Source of the DNA: Candidatus Pelagibacterales bacterium
GTDB lineage: Bacteria; Pseudomonadota; Alphaproteobacteria; Pelagibacterales; Pelagibacteraceae
NCBI GenBank assembly: GCA_016882185.1
Contig: VHCC01000002.1
Span: 1 to 28,557, forward strand
DNA length: 28,557 nt
Direction of reading: 5' to 3'
A program made the position numbers and the translations under genes. The notes under the pieces were generated by a model that did no database searches, was not told where the DNA came from, and saw only the letters and a program-made list of their open reading frames with translations. The stretch's first letter is position 1. The number at the start of each line of letters is the position of its first letter. Of the stretch, positions 1-6,502 are shown piece after piece.

Positions 1-1
1 T

Positions 2-223
2 TCCTTTAATATTAAGGGTGTTCATGCCCATGATGCATCTACGGTTTTTGATGAAGATGATATTGCAGTAAGAGCAGGTCATCACTGTTGTCAGATCCTT
101 CATAAAAAGATGAAAATTGGATCATCCCTAAGGGTATCCTTTGGAGTTTATAATAATAAGCAAGATATTGATGCTTTATGTGAGAGCATTAAAAAATGTA
201 AAAAAATATTTAAATTAAAATAA
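2..223 (+). CDS. sufS: Cysteine desulfurase SufS, C-terminal end (partial)
   Basis: The window opens inside this gene; 73 codons and the TAA are visible. The protein is the PLP-dependent desulfurase that removes sulfur from cysteine, as a persulfide, for Fe-S cluster assembly by the SUF machinery in the cytoplasm. The diagnostic piece is the active-site loop RAGHHC, where the cysteine after the two histidines carries the persulfide, followed by the family's LRVSFGVYN segment and the usual short C-terminal helix. A second cysteine directly follows the catalytic one (HHCC), where many relatives have alanine. The stop overlaps the sufU start by one base (TAATG), so the two are almost certainly cotranscribed. 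The family call is firm; the SufS rather than IscS/CsdA assignment rests on the loop and the neighbours. Confidence 0.9.
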   Translation, partial: SFNIKGVHAHDASTVFDEDDIAVRAGHHCCQILHKKMKIGSSLRVSFGVYNNKQDIDALCESIKKCKKIFKLK

Positions 224-693
224 TGGATCTAACAGAACTTTATCAGGATCTCATCTTAGACCACGGTAAAAAGCCTAGAAATTTTGGCAAATGTAATAAA
301 TTTAATCATGATGCAGAAGGGCATAATCCTTTATGTGGGGATAATATCCATGTGTATTTAATTTTAGATAAAGACAAAAAATTAACGGATATCTCATTTG
401 AAGGATCAGGTTGTGCTATCTCCGTTGCATCCTCTTCAATTATGACTGAAATTGTTAAGGGTAGATCTGAAAAACAAGCTCGTGAATTATTAAATTCATT
501 CTTTAAAATGATTAAAGAGGGACAAGAAATTAAAAAAGCAGGTTTAACTGAGGATGAACATATTAAATTTTCATCCCTTGCAGGAGTTGGTAAATTTCCA
601 ATGCGTGTAAAATGTGCAACTTTATCTTGGCATACTTTAAAAGCAGCATTGGATGGTGAAAAAAAACCAATTAACTCAGAAATTATAGACTAA
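223..693 (+). CDS. sufU: SufU-type Fe-S scaffold / sulfur-transfer protein
   Basis: A 156-residue NifU/IscU-fold protein. It shows three conserved cysteines, C38 (in NPLCGD, with D40), C64 (GSGCAIS) and C131 (VKCATLSWHTL), the usual zinc or cluster ligands. The C64-C131 spacing of 67 is far longer than in IscU (about 43) and matches the SufU subfamily, which carries an insertion there. The IscU motif LPPVK, which binds the HscA chaperone, is absent. By family knowledge SufU is a zinc-dependent acceptor of the persulfide from SufS, working beside SufBCD. It sits between sufS and sufT with one-base TAATG overlaps on both sides, which indicates translational coupling. There is no evident Shine-Dalgarno sequence. 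Confidence 0.93.
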   Translation: MDLTELYQDLILDHGKKPRNFGKCNKFNHDAEGHNPLCGDNIHVYLILDKDKKLTDISFEGSGCAISVASSSIMTEIVKGRSEKQARELLNSFFKMIKEGQEIKKAGLTEDEHIKFSSLAGVGKFPMRVKCATLSWHTLKAALDGEKKPINSEIID

Positions 694-998
694 TGGATCA
701 TTTACAAAAAATTGAGGAAATAAAAGATAAATTAAAGACCATTTTTGACCCTGAGATACCCGTTGATATTTACGAGTTAGGTCTTATTTATGATGTAAGG
801 CTTAAGGATAAGAATTGCGAAATTGATATGACACTTACTTCGCCAAATTGTCCAGAAGCACAAAGCATTCCTAACAATGTTAGAAAGGCTGTTGAAAGTT
901 TAGGACATTACGATGAGGTGGTGGTGAAAATAGTTTGGGATCCACCTTGGGATAAGAGTAAGATGTCGGAGGTTGCAAAACTGGCTTTAAACATATGA
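693..998 (+). CDS. sufT: SUF-associated MIP18/DUF59 protein SufT
   Basis: A 101-residue single-domain protein of the DUF59 (MIP18, PaaD-like) family, which helps mature Fe-S proteins, probably by delivering clusters. Family hallmarks are the N-terminal DPEIPVDIYELGLIY segment (residues 19-33), the TSPNCP motif with the conserved cysteine at 53, and the VWDPPW block near residue 82. The length is normal for stand-alone members. The gene is in an operon with sufS, sufU and sufA; its TGA overlaps the sufA start (ATGA). The SUF role is inferred mainly from this context. Confidence 0.9.
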   Translation: MDHLQKIEEIKDKLKTIFDPEIPVDIYELGLIYDVRLKDKNCEIDMTLTSPNCPEAQSIPNNVRKAVESLGHYDEVVVKIVWDPPWDKSKMSEVAKLALNI

Positions 999-1330
999 CA
1001 AAACAATTAATTACAATTTCAGATAATGCTGCAAAGCGTATCAAAGAAATATTAAGTAACGCAGAAACCAGTGTTAAAGGAGTTCGTGTTTCTGTGAAAT
1101 CAGGCGGATGTGCGGGCATGGAATATGAGATGACTTATCTTAAAGAAACCATTCCAAATGATGAAGTGGTGAAAGATAATGGAGTTGAAGTATTTATCGA
1201 TCCAAAAGCGATTATGTATTTGCTTGGAACTAAAATGGATTACAAAGAAGATAAATTTTCTTCATCCTTTGTATTTAATAATCCAAATGAAACTGAACGT
1301 TGCGGCTGTGGAGAATCCTTTAAAATTTAA
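995..1330 (+). CDS. sufA: A-type Fe-S carrier SufA/IscA-like
   Basis: A 111-residue HesB/IscA family protein, a carrier that binds an Fe-S cluster or iron and passes it to apoproteins. The three ligand cysteines are present as C39 (SGGCAG) and C103/C105 in the C-terminal CGCGES motif. It is the last gene of the visible SUF cluster, overlapping sufT by four bases. Its 3' end overlaps the 3' end of the convergent nadK by 11 bp, so there is no room for a separate terminator. SufA, IscA and ErpA cannot be told apart reliably by sequence alone; the name comes from the SUF context. Confidence 0.92.
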   Translation: MTKQLITISDNAAKRIKEILSNAETSVKGVRVSVKSGGCAGMEYEMTYLKETIPNDEVVKDNGVEVFIDPKAIMYLLGTKMDYKEDKFSSSFVFNNPNETERCGCGESFKI

Positions 1331-2093
1331 ATTGTTCCGCTAAATTTCTCTCTTTAAGACCATATTTTTTATCGTACAAAAGTCTAAAGGTTTTATTTTT
1401 GTTTAAATAAACATTTACAGTTAAAACATGACGAAACTCCACGTTGTCAGCAACAACGCTAACGGGTCTTTTTTTTGGATCTAAATTTTTAATAGAAACT
1501 TTTGCATTATTATTTATTGTAGCTCCACGCCATCCCCTTGGTTTAAAGGGTGAAATAGGGGTTAGAGTTAATAAATTTGACTCTAAATCTAGCACAGGGC
1601 CACGAGCTGATAAGTTGTAAGCGGTACTGCCCGCAGGTGTTGCAACGAGGGTACCATCACATACAATTTCCCTCATTCTTACTTTATTATCGATTTTAAT
1701 TTCAAGTTTTGCAGCCTGGCGGGTTTCTCTAAAAACTGACACCTCATTAATTGCAATGGCTGTTTTAATTTTGCCATTATTATTTTTTGCATACATTTCA
1801 AGTGGATGAAGTTGAGCAATGTCGGCTTTATTAATTTTATTAATTAAATTTTTTTCATCAAATTTATTTAATAAAAAACCGCGATTTCCTTTATTCATGC
1901 CGTAAAATGGTAGTTTATATTTTTGATATTTTTTTAAAGAGCTAAGCATAAAACCATCGCCACCTAAAACTACCAAGACATCCGAATCATTAATTGAATA
2001 ATTTTTATATTTTTTTGTTATTAATTTTTTTGCAGACTGTGACGTTGGAGTTGCATCAGCAATAATATGTATTTTTGAATAGGAAATAGTCAT
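1320..2093 (-). CDS. nadK: NAD kinase
   Basis: This enzyme phosphorylates NAD to NADP using ATP or polyphosphate, in the cytoplasm. Family signatures are the GGDG motif (residues 44-47 from the chosen start), the NE of AINEVSVFRE, and the nucleotide-binding block with DGTLVATPAGSTAY. The chosen ATG gives 257 residues. A TTG seven codons further upstream (2114) is also in frame, but the ATG fits the family better, with a short first strand before KIHIIAD. The gene is divergent from zapE, with only about 36 bp between starts, so both promoters must be squeezed together or overlap coding sequence. It is convergent with sufA, with overlapping ends. Confidence 0.93.
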   Translation of the reverse strand: MTISYSKIHIIADATPTSQSAKKLITKKYKNYSINDSDVLVVLGGDGFMLSSLKKYQKYKLPFYGMNKGNRGFLLNKFDEKNLINKINKADIAQLHPLEMYAKNNNGKIKTAIAINEVSVFRETRQAAKLEIKIDNKVRMREIVCDGTLVATPAGSTAYNLSARGPVLDLESNLLTLTPISPFKPRGWRGATINNNAKVSIKNLDPKKRPVSVVADNVEFRHVLTVNVYLNKNKTFRLLYDKKYGLKERNLAEQFKF

Positions 2094-2129
2094 TTGCGAT
2101 AAATAAAAAATCAATTAATAACATAATAA

Positions 2130-3185
2130 ATGTATCATTTAAAAATTGAGCAAGCATTTAAAAAATTTTCAAAAAAACAAGGCTTTATTCCAAACCCTGC
2201 TCAACTTGAGTTAGTTAAAAATTTAGAAAACTTAATTGAGGATACAAAACCCTCTCTACTAAGTTCTTTAGGAAATATTTTTTCAAATAAAAAAGCAAAG
2301 GGATTTTATTTATATGGTGAGGTGGGTTCTGGCAAAACTATGGTTATAAATTTATTTCTTGATCAATTTAAAAATCTGCGGGTCTATAGGGCTCATTTTA
2401 ACAAATTTATGGTGGATGTTCATAACCGTCTTCATAAAAAAAAGAATGAAAGCAGTGTTATTCCAAATATCGTAAAAAATTTTAAAGCTGAATATGATAT
2501 TATTTTTCTAGATGAGTTTCAGGTTACCAATATTGCAGATGCAATGATTTTAGGAAAATTACTTGAACAATTTTATAGTAAAAATATTTTTATCATAACC
2601 ACCTCCAATGTTCGCCCCGATAACCTCTATTTAGGCGGACTTCAGCGTGGTCAGTTCCTGCCCTACATTGAGATGATCAAACAGAATAGTGTTATTTATT
2701 CTTTAGATACCGGTGCTGATTATCGTCAATTATTTTTAAATAAAAAAAATAAATTTTTTCCACTTACAAATCCACAAGCCAAAAAAATGTTTAATGATGT
2801 TTTACTTGGAACTTTAAATGGTAAAAAATTTTCAACCACCACTTTAACGGTCAAAGGAAGGAAAGTGGTTATTAAAAATTTTGTCTCCAATATTGCAAAA
2901 TTTGATTTTAAAGATTTATTTTTTGAAAGCTATTCTGCAGAGGATTATATTGAGATGAGTAAAATTATAAAAATATTTTTCATTGAAAACATTCCAAATT
3001 TTAACGAAGATTTAATTAATGAACAGTACCGTTTTGTAAATTTTATTGATGTAATCTATGATAATAAACTAAAACTTGTTGCAACGGCTGCTACAGAAAT
3101 TAATAATCTTACAAGTAGTTCAAAGGTCCAAAAGGTTTTTTCAAGAACCCTTAGTCGATTGAAAGAAATAACTGCAGTTCGATAG
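2130..3185 (+). CDS. zapE: ZapE / AFG1-like P-loop ATPase
   Basis: A 351-residue member of the AFG1/ZapE ATPase family. Relatives act at the division ring (E. coli ZapE) or in membrane-protein quality control (Afg1/LACE1). Walker A is GEVGSGKT (63-70) and Walker B is IIFLDEF (124-130). The family segments are also clear: RAHFNKFM (88-95), the sensor-like IITTSNVRPDNLY, and LGGLQRGQFLPYIEMI. The length is normal. There is no signal peptide or membrane span. It precedes the transporter gene by 16 bp, perhaps as an operon. The family is certain; the precise role in this organism is not. Confidence 0.92.
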   Translation: MYHLKIEQAFKKFSKKQGFIPNPAQLELVKNLENLIEDTKPSLLSSLGNIFSNKKAKGFYLYGEVGSGKTMVINLFLDQFKNLRVYRAHFNKFMVDVHNRLHKKKNESSVIPNIVKNFKAEYDIIFLDEFQVTNIADAMILGKLLEQFYSKNIFIITTSNVRPDNLYLGGLQRGQFLPYIEMIKQNSVIYSLDTGADYRQLFLNKKNKFFPLTNPQAKKMFNDVLLGTLNGKKFSTTTLTVKGRKVVIKNFVSNIAKFDFKDLFFESYSAEDYIEMSKIIKIFFIENIPNFNEDLINEQYRFVNFIDVIYDNKLKLVATAATEINNLTSSSKVQKVFSRTLSRLKEITAVR

Positions 3186-3201
3186 TCTTTAATAAAAATT
3201 T

Positions 3202-4083
3202 ATGAAGAATCTTATACTTTTTATAAGTACATTAATTTGCTGGTCGCCAACTTGGTATTTAATTAAATTTCAGTTTGGAGTTGTCGATCCACTAATTTCA
3301 ATTTTTTATCGTTTCTTTATAGCAAGTGCCATTGTGTTTATTTTTTTAATAGTTTTTAAAAAAAAATTATTATTTAATCTTCATCAACATTTATGGTTTT
3401 TACTTTTAGGAGTGACTTTATTTTCTCTCAATTACATATTTTTCTATCTAGCAAATACGTATTTAATTAGTGGAATTGTCACCATCGCTTTTTCAACAAT
3501 TTTGATAATGAATATATTAGGCGAGAGAATTTATTTTAATATTAAAAGCTCTAAACAAACATTAATTGCAGCAGGATTTGGAATTATAGGAATTTTAATA
3601 ATTTTTGAAAAAGAATTATTAAATTTTAAAGTTGAGGATAAAACTCACATTGGAATTATTTTATCATTTATAGCAACCTTTTGGGCATCCACCGGTAACC
3701 TAATTCACCAAAAAAATTTTAAGGATAAAATTCCATTTATTCAGTCCATTGCATATGGAATGTTTTATGGATCAATATTTACTTTAATTGTTGCAAAATT
3801 TAGAGGAGCAGAATTAATTTTTGATTATTCTTTTTCTTACATTTCATCTCTTTTATATTTAGCGATTGTCGGATCTGTGGTTGCTTTTTATTTATATTTA
3901 AAATTATTAGAAAGTATTGGTTCAGCTCGGGCAGGGTATATGGGTGTGGTTATGCCAATTATAGCATTGATTATTTCAACAATTTTTGAAGATCTTCAAT
4001 GGACTAATAATTTAATTTTTGGACTGCCCGTGCTGATCTTTGGTTGTGTTTTAATTCTAAATCAAAAATCAAAAAAGATTTAA
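3202..4083 (+). CDS. DMT-superfamily (EamA-type) membrane transporter
   Basis: A 293-residue hydrophobic protein with about ten predicted membrane helices in two repeated halves, the layout of the drug/metabolite transporter superfamily (EamA family). Typical features are the N-terminal pattern with a Trp-Ser pair and an aromatic-rich first helix, and the second-half segment GSVVAFYLYLKLLESIGSARAGYMG, which is characteristic of EamA repeats. The substrate cannot be read from sequence; amino acids, metabolites or nucleosides are possible. The last 26 codons coincide with the left 65-bp direct repeat (4006-4070). A second, diverged copy of this gene end lies about 1 kb downstream, beyond the hydrolase gene. 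Confidence 0.88.
   Translation: MKNLILFISTLICWSPTWYLIKFQFGVVDPLISIFYRFFIASAIVFIFLIVFKKKLLFNLHQHLWFLLLGVTLFSLNYIFFYLANTYLISGIVTIAFSTILIMNILGERIYFNIKSSKQTLIAAGFGIIGILIIFEKELLNFKVEDKTHIGIILSFIATFWASTGNLIHQKNFKDKIPFIQSIAYGMFYGSIFTLIVAKFRGAELIFDYSFSYISSLLYLAIVGSVVAFYLYLKLLESIGSARAGYMGVVMPIIALIISTIFEDLQWTNNLIFGLPVLIFGCVLILNQKSKKI
4006..4070 (+). repeat. Left 65-bp direct repeat (transporter 3' end)
   Basis: This segment matches 5032-5096 in the same orientation at 63 of 65 positions, with a fixed offset of 1,026 bp. The two mismatches are at third codon positions (CTG/CTA and CCC/CCT) and do not change the encoded protein. Here the repeat is the true C-terminal coding part of the transporter. Outside these bounds the similarity stops abruptly on the left and decays on the right into A/T-rich sequence. 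Confidence 0.93.
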
Positions 4084-4127
4084 ATTTTAAATATTGTTTT
4101 TTAATTAAAATTAAATATAATTTTTTC

Positions 4128-5036
4128 ATGAAAAACATAGTTACCTTTTTTTATTTATTGTTTTTTTGTTCTCAAGTTAGTGCTGCAAGTCCTGAGACAA
4201 TGTCGCCATCTTTTTGGATACAATTCTTTATTGATCGAGGAGATATCAAGGCACATTCAGATTTAGTTTTTGAAAAGCCGATTGTTTATAACAATGATCG
4301 AAATTATATTAATAAGATTTTTTTACCAAAAGCGGAAGGATCCTTCCCGTTAGTAGTTGTTATGCCAAATTGTGGTGCTGTAGATATTCATGATCGAAAT
4401 TTTATGGAGCAGGCATTACAACGAGGCTATGCTGCAATGGTTTTTGATACCCATAGAGGATTTAGATCTAATTGTCCGCCACAAAGGCAAGTTCAGTGGG
4501 GAAGAATGGTGAAAGACAACTACGATCTTACAACTTTTCTTTCAACACAACCAAGTATTAACATAAATAGAATTTACTCTGTTGGTGGATCCGAAGGAGG
4601 AATGATAGGGGCTTTTCTATCAAGTCCGGGTATAAAAAAATTTACCGCTCCAAACTCTCCAAGATTTAGAGCTAGTGCAAGCTTTTATGGATGCGCTGTT
4701 TTTCCAAGTGGAACATTTGCTAATCAAACTACTGATTTTCCTTTCATGTTTAATGATACCGATCGACCGCTGTTATGGCTCATGGGCGATCAAGATACGG
4801 AATGTTTAATTGATGAAGATATAAAGATTATCAAACAATTCCAGAGTCAAAAAAAACCTATAGAATATCATGTATACAAAGGTGCAACTCATTGTTGGGA
4901 CTGTGTCAATAAAAACGGTTTTAAGAAAAATATGACTTATAAAGGACAGACCGTTCCTGTTGTATATAAATTTGACAAAACTATCACTGATGAGTCAATT
5001 AAAATGACATTAGATTTTTTTGACAAACATAAATAA
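4128..5036 (+). CDS. Secreted dienelactone-hydrolase-like alpha/beta hydrolase
   Basis: A 302-residue protein starting with a classical signal peptide (MKNIVTFFYLLFFCSQVSA, likely cut after residue 19 or 20), so it is expected in the periplasm. The mature part has an alpha/beta-hydrolase layout: a strand LVVVMPNCG (75-83), the nucleophile elbow GGSEG with Ser155, a GDQD acid segment (Asp221/223) and a late histidine, ATHCWD (His255). This resembles dienelactone hydrolase or acetyl xylan esterase relatives; the substrate is unknown. Six cysteines (82, 116, 189, 226, 256, 259) could form disulfides. An in-frame ATG at 4044 exists, but it would read through the end of the transporter gene and hide the signal peptide, so 4128 is chosen. 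Its stop codon lies inside the right direct repeat. Confidence 0.82.
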   Translation: MKNIVTFFYLLFFCSQVSAASPETMSPSFWIQFFIDRGDIKAHSDLVFEKPIVYNNDRNYINKIFLPKAEGSFPLVVVMPNCGAVDIHDRNFMEQALQRGYAAMVFDTHRGFRSNCPPQRQVQWGRMVKDNYDLTTFLSTQPSININRIYSVGGSEGGMIGAFLSSPGIKKFTAPNSPRFRASASFYGCAVFPSGTFANQTTDFPFMFNDTDRPLLWLMGDQDTECLIDEDIKIIKQFQSQKKPIEYHVYKGATHCWDCVNKNGFKKNMTYKGQTVPVVYKFDKTITDESIKMTLDFFDKHK

Positions 5037-5096
5037 TTTAATTTTTGGACTACCTGTGCTGATCTTTGGTTGTGTTTTAATTCTAAATCAAAAATC
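5032..5096 (+). repeat. Right 65-bp direct repeat (copy of transporter 3' end)
   Basis: Second copy of 4006-4070 (63/65 identical). It begins five bases before the end of the hydrolase gene; the hydrolase TAA (5034-5036) is part of the repeat. With the left copy it brackets a unit of 1,026 bp that contains the whole hydrolase gene. No integrase or transposase gene lies between the copies. Confidence 0.93.
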
Positions 5097-5109
5097 TAAA
5101 AATTTTTAA
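5032..5109 (+). pseudogene. Orphan C-terminal remnant of the DMT transporter
   Basis: In the transporter's reading frame this segment encodes 25 residues ending NQKSKNF and a TAA at 5107-5109, against NQKSKKI in the intact gene. It has no start, is cut off from the rest of the gene by the hydrolase, and cannot be expressed as a transporter. It keeps the reading frame, and its only differences inside the 65-bp repeat are two synonymous ones. It therefore looks like the end of a diverged allele rather than a long-decayed relic. Its stop overlaps, tail to tail, the stop of the minus-strand gene that follows. Confidence 0.8.
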
Positions 5110-5639
5110 TATCCATCAAAAATAAAATATCTATATCCATTTTTTCTCTTTGGTTTTTTTTCTAAGGGTTCATAAGGATTACAAGGTCTTATATATTTCC
5201 AATTTCTTTCAACAAACTCTTTAGTTAATGAGCTAAAAATAGGAACAGATTTATTACTATTCTTGTTACTTATATTTTCAGACTGATTATAACTTAGCAA
5301 AGGTTTGTTACTGTCTATTTTCTTCTTTATCTCAGTTTCCTCTTTTTTTTTATTTAAAAGATTAAGTTTTTCCTCTCTTCTTTTTTTTAACTTTTCTTTA
5401 AGATCCTGTTTTATTTCGATAGTTATTTCTTTTATTTTGCTTAAATAAAACATTCGTTGATCGAGTGTCTTAGCTTTTTTAAAGCTTTCATTATAACTAT
5501 CAAATAATCTAGATCTTATTGCCTCAATAGTACGCCTTTGTGATAAGTCTTCTTTGGGTAAATTTTTACAAATTTCACTCTTTTTTTTATTAACAAGAAT
5601 TATTTTTTTTTCAGTAGGATTTATAAAATTATTACTCAT
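5106..5639 (-). CDS. Uncharacterised lysine-rich protein, second gene of accessory pair
   Basis: I do not recognise this protein. The chosen ATG gives 177 residues. It has a Shine-Dalgarno GGAG eight bases upstream and overlaps the end of the upstream gene by eight bases (AATGAGTAA), a translational-coupling layout. A TTG six codons earlier is in frame but less likely. The protein is very basic and charged. Residues about 60-108 form a likely coiled coil rich in Lys and Glu (KIKEITIEIKQDLKEKLKKRR). A polar, Asn/Ser-rich linker follows, then an aromatic tail with NWKYIRPCNPYEP and a final YRYFIFDGY. There is no signal peptide or membrane span. It overlaps the transporter remnant tail to tail by about four bases. 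A nucleic-acid or partner-protein binding role is possible but unproven. Confidence 0.72.
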   Translation of the reverse strand: MSNNFINPTEKKIILVNKKKSEICKNLPKEDLSQRRTIEAIRSRLFDSYNESFKKAKTLDQRMFYLSKIKEITIEIKQDLKEKLKKRREEKLNLLNKKKEETEIKKKIDSNKPLLSYNQSENISNKNSNKSVPIFSSLTKEFVERNWKYIRPCNPYEPLEKKPKRKNGYRYFIFDGY

Positions 5640-6210
5640 TGACTGTCTCCTTTCCAAACCTATCAGCTAAATATTGATTTAATATTTTGTGATATCTTGC
5701 CATCATTTTTTGCTCTTGCTCTGTAATGTGCTCAATAACTTTTGAACCAGCGCAATCTCTTGCAAATATTAATCCAAATACTTCAGAATTTTTATTATGA
5801 TGATTTAAATATTTTTTAATATGTTTGTCACTCTTGCTGTAAATATTTTCAATATTAAAACTATTTTCTAAAGTTTGTTTTGTTTCGAGATTATAAACTC
5901 CATTTCTTGAATTATTTAATCTTTTGATATTCCAACCAGTCATAATAATCTGAAAACAAATATCAACGTGAATAGAATTGATGGGTTTTAATTCATTCAA
6001 AAGTCCATCTCTGTATCGCTCATATTCTTTTTTATTTTCACCGTAAATAATGAATCTTTTTGAACTAAATCCGTTTTTAAGAGCATTCTTAGAAACTTCA
6101 TATTTAGCCTGATCAGATACAGGTCCTGTTGGTTTATTATTTTTTTTATTAACTGTTTTGGCAAATGTAGCCTTTGTTTCAGATACATTATTTTCATAAA
6201 AATTTGCCAT
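5632..6210 (-). CDS. Uncharacterised protein with NALK(N/H)G motif, first gene of accessory pair
   Basis: A 192-residue soluble protein of unknown function. It begins with a polar tail, then TGPVSDQAKYEVSKNALKNGF (residues 28-48), YGENKKEYERY (56-66) and GWNIKRL (92-98), and ends with a helix containing MMARYHKILNQYL. From memory this pattern (TGP...S.NALKHG..., GE...EF..L, W.L.RL, and a late RY...L) recurs in a widespread family of proteins annotated only as hypothetical in many bacteria. I cannot attach a function. The start is well supported by AAGGAGA seven bases upstream of the ATG, a better Shine-Dalgarno than most genes here have. It is coupled to the downstream gene by an 8-bp overlap. 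The leader contains a hairpin cluster (6303-6348). Confidence 0.75.
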   Translation of the reverse strand: MANFYENNVSETKATFAKTVNKKNNKPTGPVSDQAKYEVSKNALKNGFSSKRFIIYGENKKEYERYRDGLLNELKPINSIHVDICFQIIMTGWNIKRLNNSRNGVYNLETKQTLENSFNIENIYSKSDKHIKKYLNHHNKNSEVFGLIFARDCAGSKVIEHITEQEQKMMARYHKILNQYLADRFGKETVNE

Positions 6211-6302
6211 TTTTATTCTCCTTCAAATTAACCAAATAAAAAACATGCAAGCGCAATGTATTAATGGTTTTATTTCTGACTTTCTGAAGGTCTTTACAGA
6301 CA

Positions 6303-6348
6303 CAAGGTTTTAACCTTGGAGCCACATAGGGCGCAGGAACTATTCCTG
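6303..6348. other. Cluster of three adjacent hairpins in a GC-richer patch
   Basis: Within AT-rich non-coding DNA this patch is clearly richer in G and C. It holds CAAGGTT/AACCTTG (6303-6318, 7-bp arms, 2-nt loop), GCC/GGC (6321-6332, 6-nt loop) and CAGGAA/TTCCTG (6334-6348, 6-bp arms, 3-nt loop), nearly back to back. An upstream AAGGT (6287-6291) could pair with ACCTT (6313-6317) instead of the first hairpin. On the minus strand it lies 93-138 nt before the start of the accessory gene pair. It could be a leader RNA structure, a small RNA or a recombination site. It is not a tRNA: no acceptor stem pairs, and the loops are wrong. Confidence 0.5.
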
Positions 6349-6456
6349 AATTACAATTATACCATTTTAAAAGTAGTAAATAAATACCATGGGGATCTAA
6401 CAACTTTAGGTCTTATAAATATTGTGATTATTGATTTAATATGAGCAAAATAATGT

Positions 6457-6485
6457 TTGTTTTTATATTTTAGATTATGTACTAA
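6457..6485 (+). promoter_or_regulatory. Candidate promoter for tRNA-Thr
   Basis: TTGTTT (6457-6462) and TACTAA (6480-6485), 17 bp apart, lie 17 bp before the tRNA 5' end, a plausible position for a short leader. Both hexamers are imperfect and the region is A/T-rich, so chance matches are easy. Confidence 0.22.
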
Positions 6486-6502
6486 ATCTCTTTTTGCTAA
6501 AT

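Noticed and set aside
880..1119. Minus-strand frame opposite sufT/sufA
   Set aside because: Antisense of two clearly recognisable SUF genes with no start signal or protein-like features.
4044..4127. Upstream ATG extending the hydrolase by 28 residues
   Set aside because: The extension reads the transporter's end in another frame and would bury the signal peptide; the ATG at 4128 gives a classical secretion signal.
5097..5109. Rho-independent terminator after the right repeat
   Set aside because: There are T runs but no stable GC-containing stem before them.
6303..6348. Possible tRNA or tRNA-like gene in the hairpin patch
   Set aside because: Three hairpins suggest a cloverleaf, but flanking sequences do not form an acceptor stem, and the T-arm-like hairpin has the wrong loop.
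6194..6403. A 69-codon minus-strand open frame through the hairpin patch, overlapping the start of the first accessory gene
   Set aside because: It has no Shine-Dalgarno, it overlaps the better-supported gene start, and its sequence follows the hairpins rather than a protein-like pattern. I do vaguely recall similar translations near related genes elsewhere, so the DNA may be conserved, but I cannot support it as a gene.
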